A DNA stretch of 64,000 bases from Comamonas resistens (GCF_030064165.1 NZ_CP125947.1:2356001-2420000); one strand, 5' to 3'; positions 16,408 through 25,712 are shown, numbered from the stretch's first letter. Made by a program: numbers and translations. Notes: generated by a model from the letters alone, not told the origin.

Positions 16408-17376
16408 TTACTTGACCACGGTGGCAGCAGCCTTGACCAGGGCGTCAGACAGCTTCACGCCTTGCTTTTCAGCGGCGCCGGGGTTCACGAACAGCTCCAT
16501 CTTGGTGCTGACTTCGGGCTTGATGTCGCCGGGCTTTTCACCCTTGAGGATGCGCACGACCATGCGACCGGTCTGCTCGCCCAGATCGCGGTAGTTGATG
16601 CCATAGGCGGCCACGGCGCCGCGCTTGACGGAGTCGGTGTCAGAAGCGACCAGGGGGATCTTGGCATCCTGGCCGACCTTGACCAGCGACTCATAGGCCG
16701 AGACCACGTTGTTGTCGGTGTTGGTGTAGATCACGTCCACCTTGCCCACCAGCGAACGGGCGGCGCTGGAGACGTCCACCGAGCGGGGCGCGGCGGCGGT
16801 CACCAGGGTCCAGCCCATCTTGGGCAGCAGGGCCTGCAGTTCCTTGACGACCACGGCAGAGTTGGCTTCACCGGGGTTGTAGACCATGCCCACGCGCTTG
16901 GCATTGGGCACGACCTGCTTGACCAGATCCATCTGCTTGTCCAGGGCCAGCAGATCGGACACACCGGTCACATTGTTCTTGGAAGGCTCCCAGCTGGCGA
17001 CCAGCTTGGCAGCCACGGGGTCGGTCACGGCAGAGAACACCACGGGCACCGTCTTGGTGGCGGCGATCACGGCCTGGGCAGAGGGAGTGGCGATGGCAAC
17101 GATGGCGTCAGGCTTGTCGCCCACGAACTTGCGGGCAATCTGGGCAGCGGTGCCGGTATTGCCCTGGGCGCTCTGGTACTGCCACTTCAGGCTCTTGCCG
17201 TCTTCGTAGCCGGCAGCCTTCAGAGCATCCTTGACACCGTCACGCACGGCATCAAGTGCCGGATGCTCGACGATGGCGGTCACGGCCACCGATTTGGTGT
17301 CGGCCGCATAGGCGCCGGTGACGGCGGAAATTGCCAAGGCCACTGCACCCAGACGGGCCCAAGACTGATGCTTCAT
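16408..17376 (-). CDS. ABC transporter substrate-binding protein (ABC_sub_bind family)
   Basis: A 322-aa periplasmic binding protein with a Sec signal (residues 1-24, ending AYA). The pattern VAVTAIVEHPALDAVRDGV, then IVAIATPSAQAVIAAT, PVVFSAVTDPVAAKLV and KRVGMVYNPGEANSAVVV is characteristic of the pfam04392 family, whose members are linked to tryptophan/tyrosine or other small-molecule uptake. It is the promoter-proximal gene of the operon; the terminator just downstream explains how binding protein could be made in excess over the transporter. Confidence 0.88.
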   Translation of the reverse strand: MKHQSWARLGAVALAISAVTGAYAADTKSVAVTAIVEHPALDAVRDGVKDALKAAGYEDGKSLKWQYQSAQGNTGTAAQIARKFVGDKPDAIVAIATPSAQAVIAATKTVPVVFSAVTDPVAAKLVASWEPSKNNVTGVSDLLALDKQMDLVKQVVPNAKRVGMVYNPGEANSAVVVKELQALLPKMGWTLVTAAAPRSVDVSSAARSLVGKVDVIYTNTDNNVVSAYESLVKVGQDAKIPLVASDTDSVKRGAVAAYGINYRDLGEQTGRMVVRILKGEKPGDIKPEVSTKMELFVNPGAAEKQGVKLSDALVKAAATVVK

Positions 17377-18020
17377 GTGTATCTCCAGCGTTTGTTATCT
17401 ATTCCAGATGAATTAAGGCGACTGCGTTTGGATACACAGCGCCTTGCGGCAAAGTCTACTGCACCGATCTGCTTGTCTCGTCGCTGCGTATAACCCGGTT
17501 TATCCCTATATAGCAATTGCCAAAAAATGGCATGAAAGCTGCGCAAACCAAGTTTTTTATGAATAAAGCATGCAGTAATTTATGGAAATTTCATGCAATT
17601 TTGCGTCTCGAATACATGCTTACAGAGTATTGAATGCACTTTTCCTGCGTGTTGATGGGGTGGAATGGTGAATTCCTTCCTGTCTGCCCGTTTTTTGATC
17701 GCCAGGGGTATCGCGCTTCTCAAAGTTCTGTTCGTCGCTCCCGGGTCCTGAGGCTCGGGTTTCAGGCCTTCACCCATCAATCATTGCGAGGTCAATAAGC
17801 AACGGAATGGGTGCAGGCCAGGGGCGCCGCGAGATCGAGAAAGGGCTTGAGGCTGGAGCGGCCGTGGCGCAGGACATGAAAAGTGGCACCCCAGGCCCCC
17901 ACTGCGTGTGGATCGTTGCCCCTTCGAGAGTTGACTTTTCATCCTAGGGCCGTCCGGCGATGAAAAAAGCCTGTGCCGCACAAGCTGGCACAGGCTTTTC
18001 AATGAGGCGGCTAAGGCAGA
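17377..18020. other. 644-bp non-coding stretch
   Basis: This region holds the upstream region of the ABC operon on its left side and the ETF-QO terminator on its right. The first 250 bases are AT-richer than the surroundings and contain an inverted pair GCATGAAA (17530-17537) and TTTCATGC (17589-17596). Two short minus-strand frames (17580-17780, 17781-18002) lack family features and are not called. No RNA gene is recognised. Confidence 0.6.
17966..18000 (-). terminator. Intrinsic terminator of the ETF-QO gene
   Basis: GCCTGTGCC (17970-17978) pairs with GGCACAGGC (17988-17996). On the minus strand the stem is followed by TTTTTT. It lies just after the stop of the ETF-quinone oxidoreductase gene. 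Confidence 0.85.
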
Positions 18021-19724
18021 TTACATGCCCGAGTAGTTGGGGCCGCCACCGCCTTCAGGCACCACCCAGACGATATTCTGCATGGGGTCCTTGATATCGC
18101 AGGTCTTGCAGTGCACGCAGTTTTGCGAGTTGATCTGCAGTCGCTGCTTGCCAGCATGAGCCTCATCGTCCACGAACTCATAGACGCCGGCAGGGCAGTA
18201 GCGCTGCTCGGGGCCCGCGAACCGGGTCAGGTTGATGTCCACGGGAACGCTGGCATCCTTGAGGGTCAGGTGCACAGGCTGGTTTTCCGCATGGTTGGTG
18301 CTGCTGATGAAGACGCTGGAGAGGCGGTCAAAGGTCAGCTTGCCATCGGGCTTGGGGTATTCGATGGGCGTGCACTCGGCAGCGGGCTTGAGATAGGCAT
18401 GGTCGGGTTTGTTGCGGTGCAGCGTCCAGGGGATGTTGCCGCGCAGCACGAACTGCTCGATGCCGTTCATGACGGTGGCCGTGGTCAGGCCCTTCTTGAA
18501 CCAGGCCTTGAAGTTGCGGGCCTTCCACAGTTCGTCGTAGAGCCAGCTGTTTTCGAAGGCGTGGGTGTAAGTGTTCAGTTCGTCATGCTGACGTCCGGCC
18601 GCCAGGGCGGCATAAGCGGCTTCGGCTGCCAGCATGCCGGTCTTGATGGCGGCGTGGCTGCCCTTGATGCGGCTGACGTTGAGGAAGCCCGCTTCACAGC
18701 CCACGAGCACGCCGCCGGGGAAGACAAAGCGCGGCAGGCTGGAGATACCGCCCGCCGTGATGGCACGCGCGCCGTAGCTGATGCGCTTGGCAGGCTTGAT
18801 GCCCTGGGCTTCGTCGCCTTCCAGATACCAGCGGATATTGGGGTGGGTCTTCCAGCGCTGCATCTCCTCGAACGGAGACAGATAGGGGTTGGAGTAATCG
18901 AGGCCGGTGATGAAGCCCAGCGTGACCAGATTGTCTTCGAGGTGGTAGAGGAAGGCACCACCGTAGGTGTCGCTCTTCATGGGCCAGCCGGCGGTGTGCA
19001 CCACCATGCCGGGCTTGTGGCGGGCAGGGTCGATTTCCCACAGTTCCTTGATGCCGATGCCGTAGGTCTGAGGATCGCGGTTGGCATCCAGCGAATACTT
19101 GGCAATCACCTGCTTGCCCAGGTGGCCGCGCGCGCCCTCGGCAAATACCGTGTACTTGGCGTGCAGTTCCATACCCAGCTGGAAGTCACCGGTGGGCTCG
19201 CCATCCTTGCCCACGCCCATATTGCCGGTGGCCACGCCCTTGACGGAGCCGTCTTCGTTGTAGAGCACTTCGGCAGCGGCAAAGCCGGGGAAGATTTCCA
19301 CGCCCAGGGCTTCGGCCTGCTCGGCCAGCCACTTGGTGAAAAATCCCAGGCGAACGATGTAATTGCCTTCGTTGTGGAAGCACTTGGGCAGCAGCCAGTT
19401 GGGCGTGCGCAGCGAGCTTTTCTCGCCCAGGAAGACCATGGCGTCTTCGGTCACGGGCTGGTTCAGTGGCGCGCCTTTTTCCTTCCAGTCGGGGATCAGC
19501 TCGGTCAGGGCGCGCGGGTCCATGATGGCGCCGGACAGCGTATGAGCGCCAGGCTCGGAGCCTTTTTCCAGCACGACAACGGAAACATCCTGTCCTTTTT
19601 CTGCGGCCAGCTGCTTGAGGCGGATGGCCGTGGCCAGGCCGCCGGGGCCGCCGCCCACCACCACCACGTCGTATTCCATGGCTTCGCGCGGGCCGTATTG
19701 GGCCAGGATTTCTTCGTTTGTCAT
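18021..19724 (-). CDS. Electron transfer flavoprotein-ubiquinone oxidoreductase
   Basis: A 567-aa FAD and 4Fe-4S membrane-associated enzyme that passes electrons from ETF to ubiquinone, draining acyl-CoA dehydrogenases and related flavoproteins. The Rossmann motif YDVVVVGGGPGGLATAI is at residues 18-34; LVGCEAGFLNVSRIKGSHAA is the second FAD segment. The C-terminal ferredoxin-like cluster ligands are in YCPAGVYEF and NSQNCVHCKTCDIKDP. Length matches the bacterial family. It stands alone on the minus strand, ended by a good terminator. Confidence 0.93.
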   Translation of the reverse strand: MTNEEILAQYGPREAMEYDVVVVGGGPGGLATAIRLKQLAAEKGQDVSVVVLEKGSEPGAHTLSGAIMDPRALTELIPDWKEKGAPLNQPVTEDAMVFLGEKSSLRTPNWLLPKCFHNEGNYIVRLGFFTKWLAEQAEALGVEIFPGFAAAEVLYNEDGSVKGVATGNMGVGKDGEPTGDFQLGMELHAKYTVFAEGARGHLGKQVIAKYSLDANRDPQTYGIGIKELWEIDPARHKPGMVVHTAGWPMKSDTYGGAFLYHLEDNLVTLGFITGLDYSNPYLSPFEEMQRWKTHPNIRWYLEGDEAQGIKPAKRISYGARAITAGGISSLPRFVFPGGVLVGCEAGFLNVSRIKGSHAAIKTGMLAAEAAYAALAAGRQHDELNTYTHAFENSWLYDELWKARNFKAWFKKGLTTATVMNGIEQFVLRGNIPWTLHRNKPDHAYLKPAAECTPIEYPKPDGKLTFDRLSSVFISSTNHAENQPVHLTLKDASVPVDINLTRFAGPEQRYCPAGVYEFVDDEAHAGKQRLQINSQNCVHCKTCDIKDPMQNIVWVVPEGGGGPNYSGM

Positions 19725-19986
19725 CGGGATAGTCTCGCTTGAATAATGAATTGGGAAAGCTGGCCTGTGCGGTCTTGTTGCTGATGCGTTGCAAATACCG
19801 CAATGCGGGCAATTCTATGCTGTGCAATTCGCACGATCGTGCAGAAAAGGCGACAGCCCGCGACTTGCAATTGCGGCAAAGTCCCTAGGCTAGTGGGCCC
19901 CAAGAGGGGTGCCATCCCTCAAAACAACTAGAGCGGGCTGAGTATGTGGAATTCATGCAGGCCAATAGACAAGGAGATATGTTGCT

Positions 19987-20409
19987 ATGAAAATTGAAAT
20001 TCCCGAGCGGAAAAAGCTGGTCTATGAGACACGGTTCGTGGTGCGTTGGGGAGACATGGATGCCATGGGGCATGTCAACAACACTCAGTACTTTCGCTAT
20101 ATGGAGTCCGCGCGCATTGACTGGATGACGGCTAGTGGAATCAACCCGGACCCTGGTGGAACAGGGCCGGTCATCGTCAACGCGTTCTGCAATTTCTATC
20201 AGCAGCTCAGCTATCCGGACGAGGTGCTGCTCAAGATGTATGTCAGCGATGCGGCTCGCACCACCTTCGAGAGCTGGACCACGATGGCCCGGGTATCGGC
20301 ACCGGAGGTGATCTGTGCCGCAGGAGGCGCCACGGTAATCTGGGTCGATTTCCCGCGTCAGAAGGCGACCGAGCTGCCGAACTGGTTGCGAGATCATGTC
20401 ATGCAGTAG
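19987..20409 (+). CDS. Hotdog-fold acyl-CoA thioesterase
   Basis: A 140-aa 4-hydroxybenzoyl-CoA-thioesterase-type protein. The motif RWGDMDAMGHVNNTQYFRYM contains the catalytic Asp and the HVN turn; TVIWVDF near the end is the closing strand. AAGGAGATAT gives a strong ribosome-binding site. The kinase gene begins right at its stop codon, so the three genes up to 23468 are probably co-transcribed, an unusual partner for a two-component pair. The acyl-CoA substrate is unknown. Confidence 0.85.
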   Translation: MKIEIPERKKLVYETRFVVRWGDMDAMGHVNNTQYFRYMESARIDWMTASGINPDPGGTGPVIVNAFCNFYQQLSYPDEVLLKMYVSDAARTTFESWTTMARVSAPEVICAAGGATVIWVDFPRQKATELPNWLRDHVMQ

Positions 20410-20439
20410 GTGCGCAAGCCGAGGCAACTCACTGCTACC

Positions 20440-22311
20440 ATGGTGCGCACCATGCGTTTGCTGCCCTCTCGTCCGCTGAACTCTTACCTGCTGATCGCGC
20501 TGTGGTTGGCTGTCAGCGTGCTGGGAGGCCTGCTGGCCTATCAGGGCTTTGTGAAATGGGGGCTCGGCGATGCGCGGGATGCGGGCGACAGCCGGTTGGA
20601 GCGGTATGCCGCCAGCTTGCTCAGCGAGGCGGATCGTTTCGCCTTTGTGCCTGCATTGGTGGCATTGCAGCCCGAGGTGCAGCAGCTTTTGCGCACTCCT
20701 CAGAACCGTGCACTGCAGCGCAAGGCCAATCAATATCTGGAAACGCTCAATAGCCAGATCGGCACGCTCAACGCCTATGTGCTCAATCGCAAAGGGCATG
20801 TGCTGGCCGCCAGCAACTGGCAGCAACCCGACAGCTTTGTGGGCGAGGATCTGAGCTTTCGTCCCTATGTGCAGCAGGCCCTGAAGCAGGGGAAAGGGCG
20901 CTATTTCGGTATCGGCACCATCCGGGGAGAGCCCGGCTACTACCTGACATCGCTCTGGGGAGAGGGGGCGCAGCAGGGCATCGCCGTGGTCAAGGTCGGG
21001 CTTGCGCAGCTGGAGCAGTTCTGGAGCCATGCGGAGTCCCCGGTGCTGGTGAGCGACGAAAACCAGGTCGTCATTCTCAGCAATGTGGAAGCCTGGCGCT
21101 TTGCCACATTGCAGCCGCTGGATGAAGCGCGGCGCGGGGCGCTGGAAGTTTCGCTGCAGTACAACGGCCGGGTGCTAAAACCACTGGACTGGCATTGGCA
21201 GCAGGGGCCTGAGGGCTTTCAGTTGCTGCGTTTGCCTCCGCAGGCGGCCGACCCCCAGGGCAAGTCCCAGGCGGGTGACCTGTTTCTGGTTCAGTCACGG
21301 CCATTGGCGGGTACACCCTGGCAGATCACCGTGCTGTCGCCGCTGTCACGTACCTTGCAGCTGGCCCGCAGCCGTGCCTGGCTGGCTGCTGTGATGACGG
21401 CGCTGGCATTGCTGACGCTGCAGATCGCGGTGCAACGCCGCCGCCACCAGCAGGCTCTGGAGCAGGCTCGTCAGGGGCTGGAAATCAAGGTACAGCAGCG
21501 TACGGCCGATTTGCTGACCGCCAACACGGCATTGCAGCAGGAGGTGGCGGAGCGCATACAGACCGAGCAGACGCTACGCGCAGCCCAGGATGAACTGGTA
21601 CAGGCGGGCAAGATGGCCGTCCTCGGTCAGCTGTCCACGGAGATGGCGCATGAGCTCAACCAGCCTTTGACGGCATTGCGCACCCTGGCAAGCAACAGCC
21701 AGCGCTTTCTGGAGCGTGGTCAGACCGATGTGGCGCAGCGCAATCTGCAACGCATGGTGGAGCTGACCGAGCGCATGGGATTCATGACGGGTCAGTTGCG
21801 CAACTTTGCCCGTAAATCGGCAGGTGATGCACGGGCTGTGCTGGTTGCCAGCCTGCTCGACGGTGCGCAGGATGTGCTGGAGGTACGCATCGCGCGCAGC
21901 GCTGCGGTGGTGGTCAGTGCATTGACCCCGCCGGATCTGCAGGTCTGGTGCGATGCCAACCGGGTGCAACAGGTGCTGGTGAACCTGATGGCCAATGCGC
22001 TGGATGCCATGCAGGGCCTGAGCCAGCCCAGGCTGGAAATAGACTGCCAGGCTTCGGGGCAATGGGCCCGGATCATCGTGCGTGATCATGGGCCGGGATT
22101 GAGCGAAGATGCCCGCAAGCGTCTGTTCGAGCCTTTTTTCACGACCAAAAGCGAGGGCCTGGGCCTGGGCCTGTCTCTTTCAGCGGACATCGTGCGCGCC
22201 AGCGGAGGCAGTCTTCAGGCCAGCAACCATCCCAAGGGCGGCGCCGTCTTTCAGCTTTTGCTGCCCATGGTGGATACTCTGCAGGTCGCCGATGTCCGCA
22301 TTCCCCTATGA
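20440..22311 (+). CDS. Sensor histidine kinase, DctB/C4-dicarboxylate type
   Basis: About 623 aa. A first membrane segment (YLLIALWLAVSVLGGLLAY), a periplasmic double-PAS/dCache region of about 270 residues and a second membrane segment (WLAAVMTALALLTLQIAV) precede a coiled coil (EQARQGLEIKVQQRTADLL) and the kinase core. H-box: LSTEMAHELNQPLTALRTL; N-box: VLVNLMANALDAM; G boxes: DHGPGLS and GLGLGLSLS. The arrangement is that of DctB, which senses C4-dicarboxylates. ATG 20440 or 20452 is preferred; a GTG at 20410 directly after the thioesterase stop is also possible. Its stop overlaps the regulator start (ATGA). Confidence 0.85.
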   Translation: MVRTMRLLPSRPLNSYLLIALWLAVSVLGGLLAYQGFVKWGLGDARDAGDSRLERYAASLLSEADRFAFVPALVALQPEVQQLLRTPQNRALQRKANQYLETLNSQIGTLNAYVLNRKGHVLAASNWQQPDSFVGEDLSFRPYVQQALKQGKGRYFGIGTIRGEPGYYLTSLWGEGAQQGIAVVKVGLAQLEQFWSHAESPVLVSDENQVVILSNVEAWRFATLQPLDEARRGALEVSLQYNGRVLKPLDWHWQQGPEGFQLLRLPPQAADPQGKSQAGDLFLVQSRPLAGTPWQITVLSPLSRTLQLARSRAWLAAVMTALALLTLQIAVQRRRHQQALEQARQGLEIKVQQRTADLLTANTALQQEVAERIQTEQTLRAAQDELVQAGKMAVLGQLSTEMAHELNQPLTALRTLASNSQRFLERGQTDVAQRNLQRMVELTERMGFMTGQLRNFARKSAGDARAVLVASLLDGAQDVLEVRIARSAAVVVSALTPPDLQVWCDANRVQQVLVNLMANALDAMQGLSQPRLEIDCQASGQWARIIVRDHGPGLSEDARKRLFEPFFTTKSEGLGLGLSLSADIVRASGGSLQASNHPKGGAVFQLLLPMVDTLQVADVRIPL

Positions 22312-23468
22312 ACTCAGCCCTCCATGTTCTGATCGTTGAAGATGATGCCGATGTCGCCATGGCATGCGAGCAGGCGCTGCAGCTCGAAGGCTTCGAGTGC
22401 GGCTGCATCAGCAGTGCCGAGCTGGCGCTCAAGCATCTTTCCGCTGAATTTGCGGGTGTGGTGATCAGCGATATCCGCCTGCCTCGCAAAAGCGGTCTGG
22501 AGCTGCTGGCCGATATACGCGTCATGGATGCAGAGCTGCCCGTGATTCTGATCACCGGTCACGGCGATATTTCAATGGCTGTGCAGGCCATGAAGGATGG
22601 TGCTGCGGACTTTCTCGAAAAGCCTTTTGCCCCCGAACGACTGATCCAGGCCGCCCGCCGTGCGCTGGAGCGCCGCCGTCATGTCATGGAGGCCCGCATC
22701 CGGGAGGAAAACAGGCAGACGGCGGCTGCACAGGACTGGCCTTTGCTGGGTCAGTCGCCCGCCATCAAGCTGCTGCGGCGCACCTTGCAAAGTTTGGCAG
22801 GCAGCGAAGCCGATGTCCTGGTGCAAGGGGAGGTGGGCTCTGGAAAAACGCTGGTGGCGCGCTATCTGCATGACGCTAGCCCGCGCGGGTCCGGCAATTT
22901 TGTGGTGCTGGACTGCAGCGAGCTGATGCAGCTTGGCGGCGAATGCTGGGGCATTGGCCGCGATTTCGGCGGTCTCATCGATCAGTGCCTGGAGCGAATC
23001 ATGCAAGCCCATGGCGGCACCTTGTTGATCGCCGATATCGAAGAAATGCCGCAGCCCATGCAGGACCAGCTGCTGCATGTGCTGCGGGAGCGCGTGCTGG
23101 TGAGGCCTGGCAGCAGCGATGTGGCCGTGGTCGATTGCCGCGTGATTGCTACAAGCCATGCCGATCTGCTGGCGCTGAGCCGTCAGGGGCTGTTCCGTCC
23201 GGAGCTGTATTACCGTCTCAGTCTGGTCACCGTGAACCTGCCACCGCTGCGTGAGCGCAGGGAGGATATCGCTCCGCTGTTTCAACACTTTGCCAGGCAG
23301 GCTGCACACAGCCTTCAGCGGCCTGCGCCGGAGCTTACGCTTGAGCGCATGCAGGTGTTGCTGGCCCATGACTGGCCCGGCAATGTCCGGGAGTTGCGGA
23401 AAATGGCAGATGGTCTGACTCAAGGCCTGGAGATCAGCCTGAGCAATGAAGCCGCGCCGCAGGACTGA
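22308..23468 (+). CDS. DctD-like response regulator with degenerate AAA+ domain and no HTH
   Basis: A 386-aa receiver plus AAA+ protein. The receiver is intact (EDD at 11-13, phospho-acceptor Asp55 in VVISDIRLP, Lys105 in FLEKPF). Walker A is GEVGSGKTLVA (174-184). However, the region that should read ELFG...GAFTGA is replaced by ELMQLGGECWGIGRDFGG, Walker B is altered to GGTLLIADIEEMP, and the protein stops after WPGNVRELRKMADGL with no Fis helix-turn-helix. It should therefore be unable to contact sigma-54 or bind DNA in the usual way. It is translationally coupled to the kinase. Confidence 0.82.
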   Translation: MNSALHVLIVEDDADVAMACEQALQLEGFECGCISSAELALKHLSAEFAGVVISDIRLPRKSGLELLADIRVMDAELPVILITGHGDISMAVQAMKDGAADFLEKPFAPERLIQAARRALERRRHVMEARIREENRQTAAAQDWPLLGQSPAIKLLRRTLQSLAGSEADVLVQGEVGSGKTLVARYLHDASPRGSGNFVVLDCSELMQLGGECWGIGRDFGGLIDQCLERIMQAHGGTLLIADIEEMPQPMQDQLLHVLRERVLVRPGSSDVAVVDCRVIATSHADLLALSRQGLFRPELYYRLSLVTVNLPPLRERREDIAPLFQHFARQAAHSLQRPAPELTLERMQVLLAHDWPGNVRELRKMADGLTQGLEISLSNEAAPQD

Positions 23469-23548
23469 ATATGGCGGCCTGAGGCATGTGTAGAAAATGC
23501 CATTTCCCCAATACTGGCAAGCGCTGAATGCTCTCTAAAGAATAGTCT

Positions 23549-24109
23549 TCAAGCCTCGAAGTCCGGTGCGGGTGGAGTATCGAGCAGCGCGAAATACTTG
23601 TCCTGCAGCTCGGCAAAGCGCGCAAGTGTGGGCGGCACGGGCTTCATGTTGAGCGCCCTGCGCAGCAGCGGCAGTTGCTGGCTGCCGATTTCGCTGAACG
23701 TGGGGCTGGGCTGGCAAAAATATGGCTCGCCTTCTTCCTCGTCGTAGTGAAGCTGCTCCAGACTGAACCAGCCCACGTGGTAGCCATAGTCAAAGAACTC
23801 CTGAAAGCTCTCGGCAATCACCATATTGAGTGAGGACGCGCAAGGCAGGGTCATGACGATGGGGCACACACCCTCGGGCAAGCGCTCATCGACGAGGTAG
23901 CTGTAATGCACGCTGTCGCCACCCGTGGTGGCGAAAGTCATCACATTGCGCGGCGTACACCAGTCAATCCAGTCACGCACCGGCGGAATCTCCAGGATCA
24001 GGCCGCTGTAGTCAAACACGGCCTCGGGCGAGAGATCGAACTGCGGGCCGGCGGCCACGGCCGCGTCATACAGAGCCTGCAGCGCGGCAGGGATGGGGGT
24101 GTGTTGCAT
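23549..24109 (-). CDS. Hypothetical protein, 186 aa
   Basis: A soluble, acidic protein that I do not recognise. It has an aromatic-rich middle (FFDYGYHVGWFSLEQLHYDEEEGEPYF in three adjacent pieces) and a WIDWCTPRNVMTFATTGGDS segment suggestive of a SMI1/KNR4 (SUKH)-like ligand-binding fold, but this is weak. Codon usage and the long open frame with a clear ATG support a real gene. It is convergent with the regulator gene and divergent from rtcB. Confidence 0.55.
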   Translation of the reverse strand: MQHTPIPAALQALYDAAVAAGPQFDLSPEAVFDYSGLILEIPPVRDWIDWCTPRNVMTFATTGGDSVHYSYLVDERLPEGVCPIVMTLPCASSLNMVIAESFQEFFDYGYHVGWFSLEQLHYDEEEGEPYFCQPSPTFSEIGSQQLPLLRRALNMKPVPPTLARFAELQDKYFALLDTPPAPDFEA

Positions 24110-24197
24110 TGCAGCATCTTAGCAACGCTGTGCTTGGAGTCTGCGGGCGGTCTGGTTAGAATTCGCCGCTTATCTCCTTCTTGAAGCTGCTGCTCGA

Positions 24198-24244
24198 AGG
24201 TACCTGGCTTCCCGCCTCAAACGGGAGGCTGCATTTGCGTACCT
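24198..24244 (+). promoter_or_regulatory. Structured leader upstream of rtcB
   Basis: An outer stem AGGTAC (24198-24203) with GTACCT (24239-24244) encloses an inner 8-bp stem, GCTTCCCG (24207-24214) with CGGGAGGC (24222-24229, one G-U pair). The RNA would end 15 bases before the rtcB ATG, where no Shine-Dalgarno sequence is visible; the only GGGAGG lies inside the inner stem. Confidence 0.45.
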
Positions 24245-24259
24245 CAGCATTTCAGCATC

Positions 24260-25663
24260 ATGTCGAATACAAGCGGGAAGCTTTCCCGACTGCAAAAAGC
24301 CCTGTCTCGTCAGGGCATCCAGGTCTCGTTTCAAGACAACATCTATCAAATCCATAACGAGCAGGCCGCCGCTACCATCTTGCTGCCGGACAGCTTGCCG
24401 CTGGAGCACAAGGCAGTCAGCCAGTTGCTGGACTTCGCCTCCGTGGCCGACCCAGGCGGTCATGGTGTGGTCTGCAAGGCCTGCGCCACGCCGGACTTTC
24501 ACCCGGGCAGCATTGCGCCTGTAGGCTCTGTCGTGGCCACCTCGCCCGACTTTGTGATTCCCGCCGCCATTGGCACGGACATCAACTGCGGCATAAGGCT
24601 GATGACCACGGGCCTGAATCAGGCGCAGGCCGAGCTGCACAAATCCACCATCGTCGATCGCCTGACGCAGGCCATCTTGAAGAACGGGCGCGATGTGCCT
24701 GTGCGAACGGCGGGCTTCAAGGCCTTGTTCGATGATGGTCCGTCGGCCTTTGTTGACGAGCTGCCGGCGCTGGGCCTGTGGCAGGGCGTGGACCGTGATC
24801 GTCTGCAGGCCGAGCTGTCTGCCTGCGTGGGCCTGCAGGACTTTGGTGGCCAAAGCCGCTACGCTCCAGAAGCGCTGCTGCAGCAGCGCGAAGTGGTGCG
24901 CCCGCCGTCGGCGGCCGATCTGGGCAGCGGCAACCACTTTCTGGAGTTCTGCGTGGTCGATGAGATCTACGACCGCCACGCGGCCTATGCCGCAGGGCTG
25001 AGGAAAGGCGATGTGACGGTGATGATTCACACCGGCTCGCGCGATGTGGGCTTTTATGTGGGCCGTCGCTGGATGGACCTGGCCAGACAGCAATGGCCGC
25101 AAGGCGTCAAGCACCCACAGCATGGCTTGTACGGATTGAGCGGCGCGCTGGCCCGGGACTATCTGCAGGCCATGGGCGTGGCCGCGCGCTATGCCTGGTT
25201 CAACCGCATGGCCCTGGCCGAACTGGTGCGCCAGCAACTGGCCGATATGGCGCCGCCCGATGCGTCCAGGCTGATCGTCGATGTACCGCACAACGTGGTG
25301 ATGAGCGAGGGCGAGTTCAATGTGCACCGCAAAGGCTCGACCCCCGCTCATGCCGACCAGTGGGCGCTGATTCCAGGCTCCATGGGCGACTACTCGTTTC
25401 TGGTCAAAGGTCTGGGCAACGAGGATTGGCTGCAATCGTGCAGCCACGGCGCGGGCCGCCAGGTGCGCAGGCAGGACACACGCCGCATGAAGCAGCCGCT
25501 GGTCGAATCGGTCTGGCAGTGCATCACCTTGCGCGAGGAGCGCTTGATCGAAGAAGCCCCCAGCGCCTACAAGCCCGTGGGCCCGGTGCTGCAGGCCCAG
25601 GAGGAAGCAGGGCTGATTCGCGCCAGCGTGAGGCTCAAGCCATGGCTGACATTCAAGGCTTGA
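24260..25663 (+). CDS. rtcB: RtcB-family RNA-splicing ligase
   Basis: A 467-aa Mn/GTP-dependent ligase that joins RNA 2',3'-cyclic phosphate or 3'-phosphate ends to 5'-OH ends. The metal and guanylate sites are visible: ATPDFHPGS, IGTDINCGIRLM (the Asp/Cys metal motif), LGSGNHFLEF, IHTGSRDVG and the guanylated histidine in CSHGAGRQVRR. It lacks Archease or RtcA partners here, and no RtcR activator is adjacent, so it belongs to the stand-alone RtcB2-like branch. Its start has no obvious ribosome-binding site, and the leader can fold (see separate entry). Confidence 0.9.
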   Translation: MSNTSGKLSRLQKALSRQGIQVSFQDNIYQIHNEQAAATILLPDSLPLEHKAVSQLLDFASVADPGGHGVVCKACATPDFHPGSIAPVGSVVATSPDFVIPAAIGTDINCGIRLMTTGLNQAQAELHKSTIVDRLTQAILKNGRDVPVRTAGFKALFDDGPSAFVDELPALGLWQGVDRDRLQAELSACVGLQDFGGQSRYAPEALLQQREVVRPPSAADLGSGNHFLEFCVVDEIYDRHAAYAAGLRKGDVTVMIHTGSRDVGFYVGRRWMDLARQQWPQGVKHPQHGLYGLSGALARDYLQAMGVAARYAWFNRMALAELVRQQLADMAPPDASRLIVDVPHNVVMSEGEFNVHRKGSTPAHADQWALIPGSMGDYSFLVKGLGNEDWLQSCSHGAGRQVRRQDTRRMKQPLVESVWQCITLREERLIEEAPSAYKPVGPVLQAQEEAGLIRASVRLKPWLTFKA

Positions 25664-25678
25664 ATTGAAGCCAGGCAG

Positions 25679-25712
25679 GCTGCCAGCGTTTGATCAGAAA
25701 GCGCTGGCAGCT
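25679..25712. repeat. AGC palindromic repeat
   Basis: GCTGCCAGCG (25679-25688) is mirrored by CGCTGGCAGC (25702-25711). It sits 15 bp after the rtcB stop and is followed by TATGTTTTTG, so it could also end transcription. Confidence 0.75.

Noticed and set aside
17580..18002. Two short minus-strand frames in the 644-bp gap
   Set aside because: Low-complexity sequence, no ribosome-binding site and overlap with a terminator; treated as non-coding.
18111..19742. 543-aa plus-strand frame opposite ETF-QO
   Set aside because: Antisense shadow produced by high GC at third positions.
22308..23468. Frameshift explaining the missing HTH of the response regulator
   Set aside because: Sequence after the stop in all frames shows no Fis-type helix-turn-helix before the next gene.
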